Assembly: GCA_964019165.1 (NCBI GenBank) | Contig: OZ025270.1 | Span: 3,926,528-3,990,527, forward strand | Origin: Mastigias papua | Taxonomy: Eukaryota; Cnidaria; Scyphozoa; Rhizostomeae; Mastigiidae | Direction: 5' to 3' | Length of the DNA stretch: 64,000 nucleotides | Shown here: positions 11,152-23,700 of the stretch, one piece after another | Position numbering within the stretch: the stretch's first letter is position 1 | Layout of the letters: each line of letters opens with the position of its first letter | Program-made: the position numbers and the translations under genes | The notes under the pieces: model-generated | The model's input: the letters and a program-made list of their open reading frames with translations, nothing else | Told to the model about the DNA's origin: nothing | Database searches by the model: none

Positions 11152-12087
11152 TCAAAGAGCATAGGAGCTCTCATCGACAAATTTTTCTTGCCTGGCTATC
11201 GACATATAGTACTTTCTAAACTGTCTTTTCTTGAAAAAATAGATCCAAGGGTTAATGAAACTGGATGATAATGCCAAGAATAGGAACACTCTGCGGACGT
11301 GACGATAACCAAGTCGAACTCCACAAGTGTACAGTAGCCGATAGACTGAGAGAGGCACTAGTAAGAAAATGAATATTAACACAATATAACAGCATTCCTT
11401 TGATGCAGCCAAGTCACACTTATTTACCTCCGTTCTCCTCTTCTTGCTGATCAAGAACACATTTGCCTTTGGCTCTTCCGAACCGGGTATTTGACTTGAA
11501 GCCTCCGATTTTGGTTGCGCTGAGTGCATTTTAAGTCTGGCAATCTGCTGCCGAATTGCCAAGAACAAAAAGTAGTTAGCGATGCCGAGAACTGTAGCTC
11601 CAGCGAAAAAATAAATGAGTAACAGAATTCCACGAACTTTCAGTTCCAGAGCTGAACTGAAACAAAAATACAGTAAATATTGCTGCGTAAGTAGCAACAG
11701 TGTTAAAAACCAGCTGGAAATGAGAGACATTCGCAGTCGCTTTCCAGTTATCAGGGATGGATATCTGAGGGGCTTTACAATCGCGAAAAGTCTATCAAAA
11801 GTCAATAATATTAGCGAAAATATTGAAATGAACATGCTACCGAATAGTGGAATGTTTCCGAGAGATTTGTAAAATGCTTCGTCCTGGTCAGCAAGCATCG
11901 AAGCAGCGAATGTAACACTAAAAACTCCAACAAAGAAGTCAGCCCATGCCATTGAAAGCAATATTCGGTTGTTCTTCCGACGCAGGATCTTCGATCTGAA
12001 GCGAACGAAAACCACGATAACAAATGCATTAACGGTAATAATAGCGATACCCATCAAAAAGAAAACGGTCCAATAAATGATCTCCAT
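11152..12087 (-). CDS. Rhodopsin-like GPCR 1, single exon
   Basis: An intact 311-residue frame with seven hydrophobic segments. Class A landmarks: Asn20 in TM1; SMAWADFFVG in TM2 with Asp50; DRL at 98-100 in place of DRY at the end of TM3, then FAIVKPLRYP; NPWIY at 279-283 in TM7; a basic juxtamembrane KKRQFRKYY that fits helix 8. The TM6 CWxP motif is not seen (LLVPLSVYRLL instead), and TM3 lacks the usual disulfide cysteine. The third intracellular loop is Lys/Ser-rich. The ligand cannot be told. Start at 12087 because TM1 begins only a few residues later. Its TM motifs set it apart from the three receptors at 35.8-50.4 kb. Confidence 0.88.
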   Translation of the reverse strand: MEIIYWTVFFLMGIAIITVNAFVIVVFVRFRSKILRRKNNRILLSMAWADFFVGVFSVTFAASMLADQDEAFYKSLGNIPLFGSMFISIFSLILLTFDRLFAIVKPLRYPSLITGKRLRMSLISSWFLTLLLLTQQYLLYFCFSSALELKVRGILLLIYFFAGATVLGIANYFLFLAIRQQIARLKMHSAQPKSEASSQIPGSEEPKANVFLISKKRRTEVNKCDLAASKECCYIVLIFIFLLVPLSVYRLLYTCGVRLGYRHVRRVFLFLALSSSFINPWIYFFKKRQFRKYYMSIARQEKFVDESSYAL

Positions 12088-13144
12088 TACTGATTTTCAA
12101 GGCATTGGTAGCGACAATAGTTGCGCTTGTAAACTGTCAATTAGCCGTCTGATAGCCTGTATAACTGAGAGAGTGACCTCGAGACTGAACCACGACTATA
12201 TGCTAAATGTATTACACTAAAGCAGGTAATTCATCAAAATAAATTTGATGTAATTTTAACAATACGCCGTATATGCATCTATTAATATTTCATGCGGTCT
12301 ACATATTCCAATCAGTGAATATCTGTACTTGCGCATGACATCCTTTGCCACTAACCTTTCTGCTAGCTCGTGTGCTGGAGTAAGCATGTATTGCACTGTA
12401 AGATGTCTTAATGTAACAACGACAGTAGTATCTTTGTATGCCTGTGGTTATAAGACTTTGCCAAGGACAATTGAAAATTCGATAGTCTTCCTGACCTATT
12501 TCGAAAATGAAGTCTTCCTGACCTATCTTGCAATCATTTGCTCTTGGCAACAGACTCCTACCACACATTAAATACGAAGAATAACCTTGTGCAACCTAAA
12601 TGCAACCTGCTTGTTGACTCTTGTAATCAGCTTAATCCCATTATTAGGAGACAACGGCTGTAGACACATTCCCGAAATGTGTGTTACTACCAGCTTGGTG
12701 AATACTTGAATGTAGAAGTTAAAGAGAGGTGAGACACTAAACAATTAACTTTAAAAATCGCGATCAATTAACTTTTCTATGCTATCTAGGCCTACAAATA
12801 CTAAGGGTAACTTTGTAATTTCTATTGTCTTCCTACATGCTCACTTTTCAACTGGTGGCTAATCCCTGTTGTGTAAGATAGCACACGCCAGTCTGAAAGC
12901 ATATTTTATGTTGATGACAAAATAATCCTTGAAAAACGGCTCTGGGTAGTTTGCCAGTCGTGTATTAATATTGGAGCAATTAGCAGTGAATGTTAACTTG
13001 CCAGAGAATAATAGGTGGTAGAAAAGATATTCTATGTTACACCCCATATGCAAATGAAGTCAGATATTTTTCATTGAAGTAAAAAATTACCTCGATATGG
13101 TTGCAGAATTTAAAAAAATACCGTGGACAGAGTGTTACCACTAA
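12088..13144. other. Intergenic, upstream of GPCR 1
   Basis: Presumed promoter side of GPCR 1. Short frames only and no recognisable repeat. Confidence 0.35.
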
Positions 13145-13290
13145 AACAATGCATTCTAGCATTTATCTGTTTTCAAAAATATATGCTCTAGGCACCGTTT
13201 TCCAAAATATCTGTATTTCGCCGTTTCAGCGGGAGGGCAAGGCCGAAATTGATAAACTTCTACCCGTTTTCACATTTATCTAGGTCAGAC
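13145..13290. repeat. Repeat family F3, partial copy
   Basis: Matches the right half of the inverted-repeat element at 52118-52494: GGCACCGTTTTCC, GCCGTTTCAGCGGGAG, AGGCCGAAATTGATAAA and CATTTATCTAGGTCAG correspond in order to blocks at 52390-52490. The left inverted arm is missing. Confidence 0.6.
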
Positions 13291-14402
13291 AGACTTCATA
13301 ATAGGGTCAGCGGGGGTAAAGTGGGTAACCCGGAATAAAATGGGCAAATGCCAATTTCGCATATTAATGACAGGTTATCTCTCTTTCATATTTAATTTAT
13401 GCGATTTCTTATAGAAATGTATTTTACTAAGCTAACAAAATGGTACTTTGCCCTTTCATGGCCATAAGTCAGTAATACTGATGCAAATATTCACGTACCC
13501 ATTTTACCCTGGATTACCCATTTTACCCCCAGCAGACCCTATGCCGTAAATGCTTTGATTTTTGAACGCGAAATACTGCAAGAGCACCTTTTATGGAAGT
13601 TAGTGATGCCATACAAGAATGAGAATTTGGTAAATATAATTGCTTTTTAGTGTGCTTTAGTAGTAATTTCTTCACATGGTGATTTGCAGATGGGGAACTC
13701 TTCATAAGGTGAGTCTAAAATAAAATGAGCATTTTCTAACACCATTATTCTTCACGGTGACTTTTCTTTTGGTACAGGGTTACTTATCCTTTTAAGACAC
13801 CAATTAGTCATTAGTTCCAAGCATGGAACATTTTCTATGATTCCTAACCTACTATTGGAAAGGCTGATTAGCAACTGCATGGTCAGTGTCAGGGGGGCCA
13901 GACTACAGCCTGCAGGCCAGCTAGAATTAGTGCTTCCTTTTAAACAGGTCGGTTTGAAAAACATGTTATATGAAACTTATAACCTGTATAAATATTTTTA
14001 AATGAAAATGAAAATGTGACTAAAAGTCTACGGTTATTGGCCGTCAGCAGGGTTTACAACGTATTTTAAATTATAGGCTTAATTCGTTATGAAGTTAGCA
14101 ATGCATGTTTTATATGTGGTTTGTGGCCCGGTTCCTTGTTAATTTTCTGTGTTTGGCGCTCACTATGAAAACTTTGTACACCCTTGCTCTAAGTCTTTCA
14201 AACGCTGATTTCTCCTGATCACCTTCAATAATGCTTTGTAGAACGAACATTAAGATGCAGCTTGTTTCCACTAAGTCAAGATATTCTGGATCAACAGCAA
14301 TTGTTGGCAAAATTACTTCTGAAGAAAATGGTTGCATTACTATTGGGGTTTTACTTGGACTTGGTTGCTACTCAGAATGATCCGATTGAATGAATGGACA
14401 GA
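13291..14402. other. Intergenic, no gene seen
   Basis: Unique-looking sequence with short frames. GTGGGTAACCCGG and GGATTACCCATTTTACCCC around 13320 and 13510 form a loose inverted pair that could be another old element. Confidence 0.3.
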
Positions 14403-15182
14403 GATAATAATATAATAATAATTCAATTATTTACAGTAGGCAGGGGTACATAAGTATGTGGATAGCTAATGTATAAGCTAATTAAAGCCTACTACTTATA
14501 AAAACTATACTTAATACAATTATAACAATTTATTTATACAAAAAGAAAAGCTAGAATACATATGAGTAAGAATATAAGATATAAAAAAGTACAATAAATT
14601 AAGCTACGTTATGAACCCGACCTGGCTTACGAATTCTCTGCACAACCTGCAGTTGCAGTTATCTTTCCATCCTTTGATTTGCCTTTTGAATGATGGGAGG
14701 GTTTTAATGTTTTTAAGTTCCTCAGGTAGGTTATTCCAGAGCTTGGATCCTAGAAAGGACAAGCTCTCAATTCCATGTCTAGAAGTTTGCGTTTTGGGGA
14801 TTCGCATCAGCAATTTGTTCCTAAGACTATAGGTCATGTCCTTTTGTACAAAAATTTCCTTCATAAAACTTGGATTAAGATTTTGTATGGTTTTGTAGAC
14901 TTCAATCATTAGCAACTGTAGGTTTCTTTTGTGTGTAGATACAGCATTTGATTCCAACAGAAGGGTGTTAAAATCAAATGTTTTATTCCGGGAGGCGATG
15001 CGCAATGCCTTTTCATGTAGTCGATTTATTTTATTGTCTAGAGCTCTGTCGCAGAACATCCATACTAGAGGGCAATAGTTAAATTGTGATAAAATAAACG
15101 TTTTCATTGTAAGGCTCAGTTGCCCTGTGCTGAAGTAGCACGAAATACGGGAAAGAGCATGAAGTTTTTGATTGTTTTTGAA
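14403..15182 (-). mobile_element. Non-LTR retrotransposon 3' end with ORF2 C-terminus
   Basis: The frame extends from just inside a stop near 15182 to 14604. It reads NNQKLHALSRISCYF, then SQFNYCPLVWMFCDRALDNK, INRLHEKALRIASR, and a tail with WNNLPEELKNIKTLPSFKRQ. This is the conserved C-terminal region of CR1/L2/jockey-like ORF2. The AT-rich 3' region ends near 14403-14425 in ATT repeats, the kind of short 3' microsatellite these elements carry. The reverse transcriptase core is missing, so this is a 5'-truncated dead copy. Confidence 0.8.
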
Positions 15183-16277
15183 GTTGAGAGAGCTCTGTCA
15201 TTCAATATCTGAATGATGAGGACACGATAACAGTGCTCTCATCAGCTTTTTTATATTGACCTCAGGGTACTTTAAAGAGGTGCAGATATCATCTACTTGA
15301 ATTATGAGCTGCGAAGGGTATAGATGAGGGCATGCACCTGTTATTGTAGGTGCTTCAATTGTGCCCTCTACAGCAAAGCTTCCATACAAAGCAAATATTA
15401 TAGTCTCATTTATTTTACAACAATGTACAGTTGCCTCTTATGTCAGAAAGTTATAGCGCATCATAAAATCATGTTTACAATGATATTGAGAGGGGATCAT
15501 TGATGCAGGTGGAACCATTTACATCAGAACCATTCTTATTATTAATACATCAAGCACAACGCAACTTTAATGAGCTAAGAAATAAAAACCATTTTAATTG
15601 TAGCTGTGTAGTCTAAATTGATCTAAATATGTGCATTGACGTATAGACGATTGTTATTCCTCTGTTAATTTTCAATCATATTCAATATTTATATTTTCAA
15701 AAAGCTCATCAATCGAAAAAGGCTCGAAAATCAATAGAGTGTTGAATATAAAGATGGTAACGACTACTATTACTAAATATAGTAAAGAATATTCCATACA
15801 ACATAATTTCCTACTTTACTATTATCATAGTCCTATACAATTGTAATTATAAAACTAGGTGGATACTAATGAGGCAAAGATTCTATAGGGTGTAAATATA
15901 TTGCCCTTCAAACTTACGTACATGACCCTCATATCCTATATTTGTTCTCCCAGAACTACGCTTTCAAAAGAGTTGGGTAATAATTTGAAATAACAGAAGA
16001 GAGCTATCTTGGCAAAAGAGGAAAGCTATATCATTTCTCGCTTTGATTTTCTGGATGTTCTTTAGCAAATATTCTACTACACTTGAATTTCCCGAAAGTG
16101 CCTAATCCTGAAAGTGCCAAGCATAAAGGAAACGTCACAAACACCCACCAAAGCAGTAGCTACTTTATATCAGTGTCACCAATATTCACGGTAATTGATA
16201 GTTAGCTCTTTTAGAGAAGACACGTTTTCCTATTTCATTGAATCGTGACTAACATACAATAACAAACTTTGCAATAT
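15183..16277. other. Intergenic, no gene seen
   Basis: AT-rich sequence between two retrotransposon remnants. No gene or repeat recognised. Confidence 0.35.
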
Positions 16278-17522
16278 TTCATTTCATTTCATTTTACAAT
16301 TTTTGTGCAAGGTAAGTTTAAACTAATATAACTGATTCTTTTTTGTCTTTTTAGTATGTAATGTCAGGGAAAGGCCAGTAGAGCCTATAACAAAGCACTG
16401 ACAAAGGAAGAAAGAGAAAGGAAAGTTAATTATATTGGGAGATGAGATCCAGTTTGTTGATGTTAGATTTGAAGGGAGATAAGTTGTAGGATTCAGGAAA
16501 GGAAGTGGAAGGTGAGAGAGAGATTGGAGAGATTTGGTGAGACTTGGATTATTTATGAGACGAATGGCTATGGACTGGACTTTGTCAAGAAGATGTAGAG
16601 AAGATCTGGGAGCACCACCCCAAACATGGGAGCAATACTCCAGAGAAGGGTGAATCTGAGATTTGTATATAGTCAGTAGCTGAGAAGGAGAGAAAAAGCC
16701 ACGGGCTCTAGAAAGGAAGCCAAGTTTCTGAGATGCATGTTTAGCAGTGGAGTGGATGTGGGTTTTCCAAGAAAAATTAGATGACACTGAAAGACCAAGC
16801 TAAGTGAAAGAAGACGAAATGTTCAGTTCATGGCCACTCATGAATACAGGGAGGAAATCTCGGTGATGTTTTCGTGAAATAACAACCTGTGTCGTCTTTC
16901 CTTGATTAAACTTAACACGGTTGTCATTACCCCACATCTCTATGGTTGACAGGTCATTTCTGCGAAGTGAAGCTGAGGTGTTACGATAGGATGAAGCATT
17001 GGAGTGGGAAAGATTTTGTGGACTAGATGAAAAAGATGAACTTAGATAAGTATCATCGGCAAAAGAGTAAATACTGGAAGATGTAGAGGAAAGTAGGTCA
17101 TTTATGAAGAGGATGAATAAAAGAGGCGAGATAACAGAGCCCTGAGGTACACCAGAGTTGATAGCATGAGGCTCGGAGAGGAAACCATCGACCCTAATTG
17201 CAAATGATCTGTCAGAAATAAAGCTAGCAATCCATTTAATGAGGTTGTTGTGCAGACCAAACATTGGCAGTTTAGCAAGAAGACCTTTGTGCCAGACACT
17301 ATCAAAGGCTTTGCAGATATCAAAAGAAATCACTCTACTCTCACCATAGGATTCTAGAGCAGAGGACCAAGTATGAACAGCGTAAGCTAGAAGGTCACCA
17401 GTAGATCTGGCTTGTCGAAAGCCATACTGGTGATCAGAAAGAAGGTTATTTGTTTCAAGGAAGGCAAGCGGTTGTTTGGTGATGATAGACTCCATAGTCT
17501 TGGAGATTTGCAAACTGCCCTG
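16278..17522 (-). mobile_element. Non-LTR retrotransposon with reverse transcriptase core
   Basis: Two consecutive minus-strand frames (17513-16800 and 16787-16323) together read as the palm and thumb of a reverse transcriptase. Visible motifs are LLSDHQYGFRQARSTGD, then SFDICKAFDSVWHKGLLAKL (first catalytic Asp), SGVPQGSVISPLLF, and YSFADDTYLSSS (catalytic FADD). The second frame starts MSSNFSWKTHI and carries SLEYCSHVWGGAPRSSL. A stop or frame change near 16800 separates them, and everything before LLSDHQYGF, including the endonuclease, is gone. The 3' end at 16278-16293 is a short TGAAA run. By sequence style it is a different lineage from the copy at 14403-15182. Confidence 0.88.
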
Positions 17523-18301
17523 TTTACCAAGAAAATTAGAAATGTTTATAATATTTTCAAAGAATCTGCATATGATTTAATTTAAATAAACACTGACATG
17601 TTATAATTAAAAGCTTTTTCTACTTCTGTCTATAGAACGGCACTTAGTTAGAGAATTTCATATTAATCTAAGTGAATCTTTCCAATTCTTTTTTAGATTT
17701 CTGCAAAAGAAGACCTGATAGTTCTTCTTTCTTTTCATTCTGATAAAAGATCTTAGAATGCATAAGAAGCTCTTGTACCTGGAGTTGCCATACCGGCTTT
17801 GTCCAGATAGAAATTTAAGCCTAGAAACTTTGAATTACTGCAAACTTAACAAGAAAAACAGGGCCTCTGCTTTCATCTTTCTTGTACTGAGATTGACAAT
17901 AAACTACATTTATAAGCAAATGGTGCAAAATGTAGTGATTGAACGCAAAAGACCTTCAGGTTTAATTAACTGGATGCATACTTTCAACTAGAAAAGGCTC
18001 ATAATCATTGAAGTGTATTGCAAGGTCTTAGCAGCTTCCAATATAATCCGAAAATTGTTCTCCAGCATGGTGACTTTAAGTTCATAGGTCATCAGTCCAA
18101 TGAATGCCAACTGTATTGATGCAAGCTATGTTGCTAGGAGTGCAGAAAGTGTACGTTGACATTTGTCGACATTTTAAATATTATCAAACGCGAACGCACA
18201 AATTATGCACTACAGCAATATAGGCTGCCTAGTTCAGCTAATATTTACTCAGCTGAAGACCTATAAGTTTGGACAATTGTAATCATTTCTCATCATATTT
18301 T
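17523..18301. other. Intergenic, no gene seen
   Basis: A 77-codon plus frame at 17758-17991 has no recognisable domain. Nothing else supported. Confidence 0.35.
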
Positions 18302-19021
18302 AAGGCCTGTCTACAAGATCAAACATATGTTCGCGAACATCATCATAGATTATAGACTTGTATGAAAGTGCTATACAATAAAATGTTACATGGTGTGGAT
18401 GCATTTGTGAACATAATTGAACAGCATACAACTTGTGTGAACATGTTCAATGTTCAAGGATGTTCAAGCTGTGAACCAATCAAACGCGAGTAAGTGATCA
18501 TGCGAGTTTTTTACTCGTGATAAGGATTAGCACACAAACGAGATGAGGTGCGAAATAAGGCTCTCGAGCAAAGGGAGAAGAGTTTAAAATCATAATGAAT
18601 TTTCTTTGATATGTTTTGAGATTTTTGGTCGAATTTTCATTAATAGTTTCAGAAAGGAGGCTGTGTCCGTACTTAAGACGTTTCTGAATTGGCCTAAATC
18701 AATCTCTTAAAGTTCGATGTGTAGGACACGGTAAGCTGTGAAGCTATCTGATTTTGGCAACCAACCTTTAACCTAATAGTGCTTCGTTTGCTCTCCGGCT
18801 CGTCTTCTCTCACGTCGATTTAGCTACAGCTGTGCACACTGTTGTGGCGGCACAGGAAAGCAGCTTCACGTTCTTCGCTTTCATCATTGCTTTTAATAGT
18901 TTCAAACAAATGTTCACGGATGTTTTATTGTGTGGACAGAGCACACAACAAAGGTGAAGATGGTCATACAAATGTATAATGATGTTCGCGAACATCTGCA
19001 TGGTCGCGTAGACGGGGCTTT
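18302..19021. mobile_element. 720-bp inverted-repeat element with TGTTCGCGAACA palindromes
   Basis: The left arm begins AAGGCCTGTCTAC and runs to TATGTTCGCGAACATCATC (18302-18345). The right arm (18978-19021) is its approximate reverse complement, ending GTAGACGGGGCTTT after GATGTTCGCGAACATC. Each arm contains the perfect 12-bp palindrome TGTTCGCGAACA, and looser TGTTCA/TGTTCACG motifs recur inside. No frame over 65 codons. Fits a non-autonomous DNA transposon of unknown superfamily. Confidence 0.7.
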
Positions 19022-20723
19022 ACCTTCTACTACATAACAATGCACTGTACGTGACATGCTGGAATTAGCAATGCTGCTTTACCAGTAGAATCAGTTGAGC
19101 ATACTTCGTTTCTAACAGAAGTTGATCACTGTAGCGACCTGCATTTGCTTTGAGCATGAAACCTGCTTCTACCATTGCTTTAGCAGTTTCTCTTCTCGTC
19201 GCTATCATGAAGGTTTCCTTACTTTGGAGAGAATAAGGGGTGAATTTACTTAATGGTAGAGAAATTGCAGAAGCCAAGTTAAGGTAGAATTGTGCTTAAT
19301 TCGTCTTTTCTAAGGTTGGTTTCAATACTTTCAATGCCTTGTAGTGCTCAATGCCTCGCATTGCTGTTAAATCAGTGCAAAGTATTGGTCACGTTGGTCA
19401 CGTGATTATGTGACCTCTCAAGGCTTTGGAAAATATCGTAGTACATCATAGGTACTTACACAGTTGGCCAAAATTAAAAAGCTACCTGGTGAAAAGACAC
19501 AAAAAATTCTTCCTCCTTATATCCAATGTATCTTCACCAAATATTAAACAGCGTAATTCCTCAATGCATATAATAAGTACCAACAAGGATTATTATAGAA
19601 GCTAGTACACTTCTGTTCCCAATTTTACAGTCTACCAAACAAATACAACAAAGTTTTGTTTTTAAGGTACCTGTTTTCTTTGCAAGGAACCATTTTATAA
19701 GGAACCTACTCGTAGACGGCCAATAAATTTAAGGAACTTGTGCTAGTTTCCTTATGAAAAAAACATGTACATTGTAACGGAATATCAAACTTATAATGTA
19801 TATTTTTGACTTAGAACTTAGGTGCATAAGAAAATGTGCAGCCTACCAGTTTTTTCAGGACGTCAATATAATTTCTGAAGGAGGCTAATTAATGTTGGCC
19901 TTTGTGGTATCTTTTGCTAACACTGCGCCATGGATCCACATTTGCAAGGAGTTTTATCGATTTCATGCATTTTGTTTATACTTTGTCAATTTGGCACAAA
20001 ATCGATATACAGTCCCATTCTGTAGAATTCAGTATGGTAATTCAGTATGGCCACCCTCTATTGACGTACCATATAAAGAATTAATCCGTTTTAATATCAA
20101 GCAGGTGAAGGTATAAAACGATGTTCTCAGTTGTCAGGATTTCCATCAAAGTATTGGAATGTTAATATGCCACAGCTATTAAATATTCATTTGAAAATGT
20201 ATCTATTCCTACGGAAAATGCTACAATTAATCTCTTATTGTTCGTACAGAAGTGAGAAGACATCGGAAAGGGATTGGCACATGGTACGAAAATGGTTATT
20301 TCAGAGAGACACAGCCAGTAAGTAACGGAATATTTTCACCCATGAGATTAATTGATACAAGTAGCACTGCTTCACACCTCACTTCTGCTACAAAATATAG
20401 TTTACCTTTATTATGCCTACAATTTATCTGAGTTCTTGTCTGGATTAAATATCGTGGTCTAAAGAGTTAGTTTCTTCGATGAAATTAGTTTACCAGCAAT
20501 TATAAAACGGATATGAAAGATATAGTGAATGAAGTTAAACAATGGAAAGAATTAGGGAGCTACCAGAGTCAATAACTTATCGCCTAGGACGTTTCGATCG
20601 TACGTTTGCATATAGCTACCTTGGAAGGTCTTTTATTTTTACTTTTCTGATCAGATTTCGCTGGAGATCAACGCTAAGGTTGTGTGACTCTGCTTAGTCG
20701 AAATGTCCTGTATTATGTTTCAG
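19022..20723. other. Intergenic and likely 5' region of the PAN-EGF-LamG gene
   Basis: The first exon of the gene at 20724 should lie here, but no upstream exon could be matched by phase. A 70-codon minus frame at 19065-19277 is unrecognised. Around 19660-19760, AAGGAACCATTTTATAAGGAACC resembles sequence at about 30390-30440 and may be another F1-related fragment. Confidence 0.35.
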
Positions 20724-23700
20724 ATTGATAATCTTTACGGCAATGCTCGTGTCATTTCTTGCAAGAGAAGCTAAAGCAGTCAAGTGTAATTCCCGATTTT
20801 ACTGCGTGACGCCAGAAGTGAAGTATATTTCAATGGAAGAAATCAATAACACATACCTGAATGCTACTCCCACCCGAATATATAATTCAACAACCGTGCA
20901 AGGCTGCCAGGAATTCTGTATCAATGAAAGCAGATGCCAGGCGATAAATCTGCACTCAAATGATAGCAAGGAGTACATGTGTGCTCTCCTTGATGCAAAT
21001 ATATTCAGCAACTCATCTCTGCTGGTTTCTCATCCAGGATATATCCATTTGTACATTCCGGTAAGTCTAAGTCACTTTCCAGACATCAACTATGCGGTTT
21101 GGTTTAAGGAAGCAGGAATTCCAGAGATGGTGACTCATTACTTCCTTTTCCAGTCCCATAATATCGCCAGCAAAGAGTCAACAGTACTTAATTGAGCTCT
21201 CAAAAATGATCTTAGCCATTCTCAAAGCTAAAGGGAGGAGCAAATGTTCATTGCTAAGAAAGATGCAATGCCCTCATAGTTCAAGATGCAAATCGATGCT
21301 TTCGCAATTAAATGCACGCACTTCGAATTTGAACAGTGTGCTATTTGGACAGAAGAGAAAGAATTCTATAAGCTCAGTAATAATTGATCCCTTAGTCGAA
21401 ATTTTTCATTTCGACGTAATCGTACGAGTTCCTGAACTGTTAGCTTCAGCTTTTGAGCCGACACATTATGGCAAGCTGGAAGGAATTTTTTCTTTGTTTT
21501 CAGTATACCAGATACACTCATTTTTTTATAAGAAACAAAGGTCGATGCTGAGTACTCCTGTTTGTTACTGTTGTAGGGAAACAATTTAAAGTTTCCCCGC
21601 GCTGGAATACATACTTTTCTTTTTTTGGTAAAGCAGGACAATTTTATGGCAGCACAGGGTTGATGTGGTCAATAATGTTCAGTCCTCAAGAAAGAGCGGA
21701 CAAGAACTCCAGAAAGTCCCAGTTCTATAGGAAGCATTATAGCTGAACAAAAACAAAGTGTATCCTACTATTTCTCTACAAAAGTTAAAGCGTATAAATA
21801 CAAAATCGAAATTCGTCCTTCTTTGCGTCTTGCATTTATAGTCGTTCATTTGAAGTGCCTTTTTCTTGTTCTGTTATACTATTCTTACTCAGTTAGATGA
21901 GCCTGCCGCTCTGTGTGACACGATTTCAATCAACTGTTCTGGAAATATCAATACTCATTGTTTCTTAAGAGTTTCTTTAATCATGATGTCATGAATTTTT
22001 ATTTGGGGTTCCTTACATTATTAGACCTGTCGATGTTTCTACTGTTATGAAATTATACTACGTAATGAAACGTTCGTGGACTTTTCTTGTCACGTCATGA
22101 GATTCGCTTCCGTCCTGAGACTGTATCTAGAACTGGGAAGTATATTTTTATCCCTTGTGTCTTAAGTTCTAGGCAGCAGGGCAATCATGTTCTTGGATTT
22201 TACAAAATTTCGTTGTTCCCAGTTTTATCACGATTCAGTAGTTTCTTAACTTTTTGCTTTGAATACTGAAGGTACTTAATTTTTTCTCACTGTCCAGTGC
22301 TCGTTTCTTATAGCCAATTTCTTATAAAAAATGAGTGCACTTTAATACCTACGATTTCAGATTATTAATTCTTTTATGTCTTAGAATAAGTGCACAATGA
22401 ATCCATGCAAGAACGGTGGTGTATGCATTCCATCATACGAAAATGATAGCTACTCATGTCAATGCAAATCGACTGCTCTTAAAATCACAAGTGGAAAACA
22501 CTGCGAGACAGTATTAAGTCAGTGTGTAATTATTCCTATTAAATGTCTTATTTCTGTCTATGATAAATTGCGTATTCTCTATTGCGGTTTTGACTATCTG
22601 CGTGTATCTGAAAAAGGATCAAATCCCACTATTACCTTTGTTTTAAATGATATCTAATTTTCCGCTGCACCTCAATATTCTTCAAACTTTTTTGATTTTC
22701 AACCTACGATTACTCTCAAATCATTCTCGTGCGACAAACGTTTTCCTACAGGCAACCATGTCTAGTATACGTACCCAATCCATACTTGCTTTTTTCTAAA
22801 ATATCTCAAACATACAAAAAATCTGGATAGTGACAAAGCATTATGCTTGCATTATTCTTAAGCTATTCTTAAATTTCAGCGCTTTGAGCCTTGGCCATCT
22901 TATAGATACATTGCTTGAAGGAAGTGTGTATATAATCTACAACAATATCCTGGCACATGATTAGGCCGTTCCAGACTGGGTCAGTAAAACTGGCATTAAA
23001 TGAAAATTGAGCTTCCCCTTCTTTAACGAAAAAATGCTCAAAAAGTGTTCGGCCTTTTGAAACATGGCCGTTTGGTACCAAAAATTATCTTAATTGCTAC
23101 AAGCAAGACATACAAAATGCAGCCCCAATGGAGTAATTTTTAATAGTGGAACGTGTGAACGTGTCTAAAAGCTTCTAAGTCTTCTTCTACAGCCAGAAAT
23201 TGGGTGTACTACTGGTTATGACAGTCTTTTTGTGCCAAGTCATGATGCTGGTCTGAAGGTAGTCAACGATAGTACTATCTTCTTGATCATTGCAAGATCT
23301 CTTCAGTATAAAGCAATTTCTAAACTCCAATTTCTAGCAATGGCGGAGGGAACTGGTCCGTCAGAATGTCCTTCAGCTGTCTGCAGTTCTTGAGATGGCG
23401 CGATGGTACTAACAACTGCCATCTTGTTTTATCATAAACTTAAACCCAACTACGATCCTATGCTCTTTGGGAAATTTTCAAGGTGGTGAATCTGACAAAG
23501 AAGACTGGTCTTAGAAGGGTAGTATATCGTGGCCTATGAAGAGCAATGAAACAGGCAACATACGCGGTTTTTTGTATTTAAAAGAGTGTTTTATAAGAAA
23601 ACAGTACTGTTCAACAGGTTAACAAAGCTCAGTACTGGATTCCATAGGCCTAACAAAGTTGATAAGTTGATCGCTAAATTTTCAAAAAGAGTAGGGAGAT

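Noticed and set aside
19065..19277. 70-codon minus-strand frame with a hydrophilic, protein-like composition
   Set aside because: No recognisable family, no splice partner, and next to a transposable element.
20131..20325. Possible first exon of the PAN-EGF-LamG gene ending in GCCA|GTAAGT
   Set aside because: Joining it to the exon at 20724 gives a stop codon at the junction, so phase does not fit.
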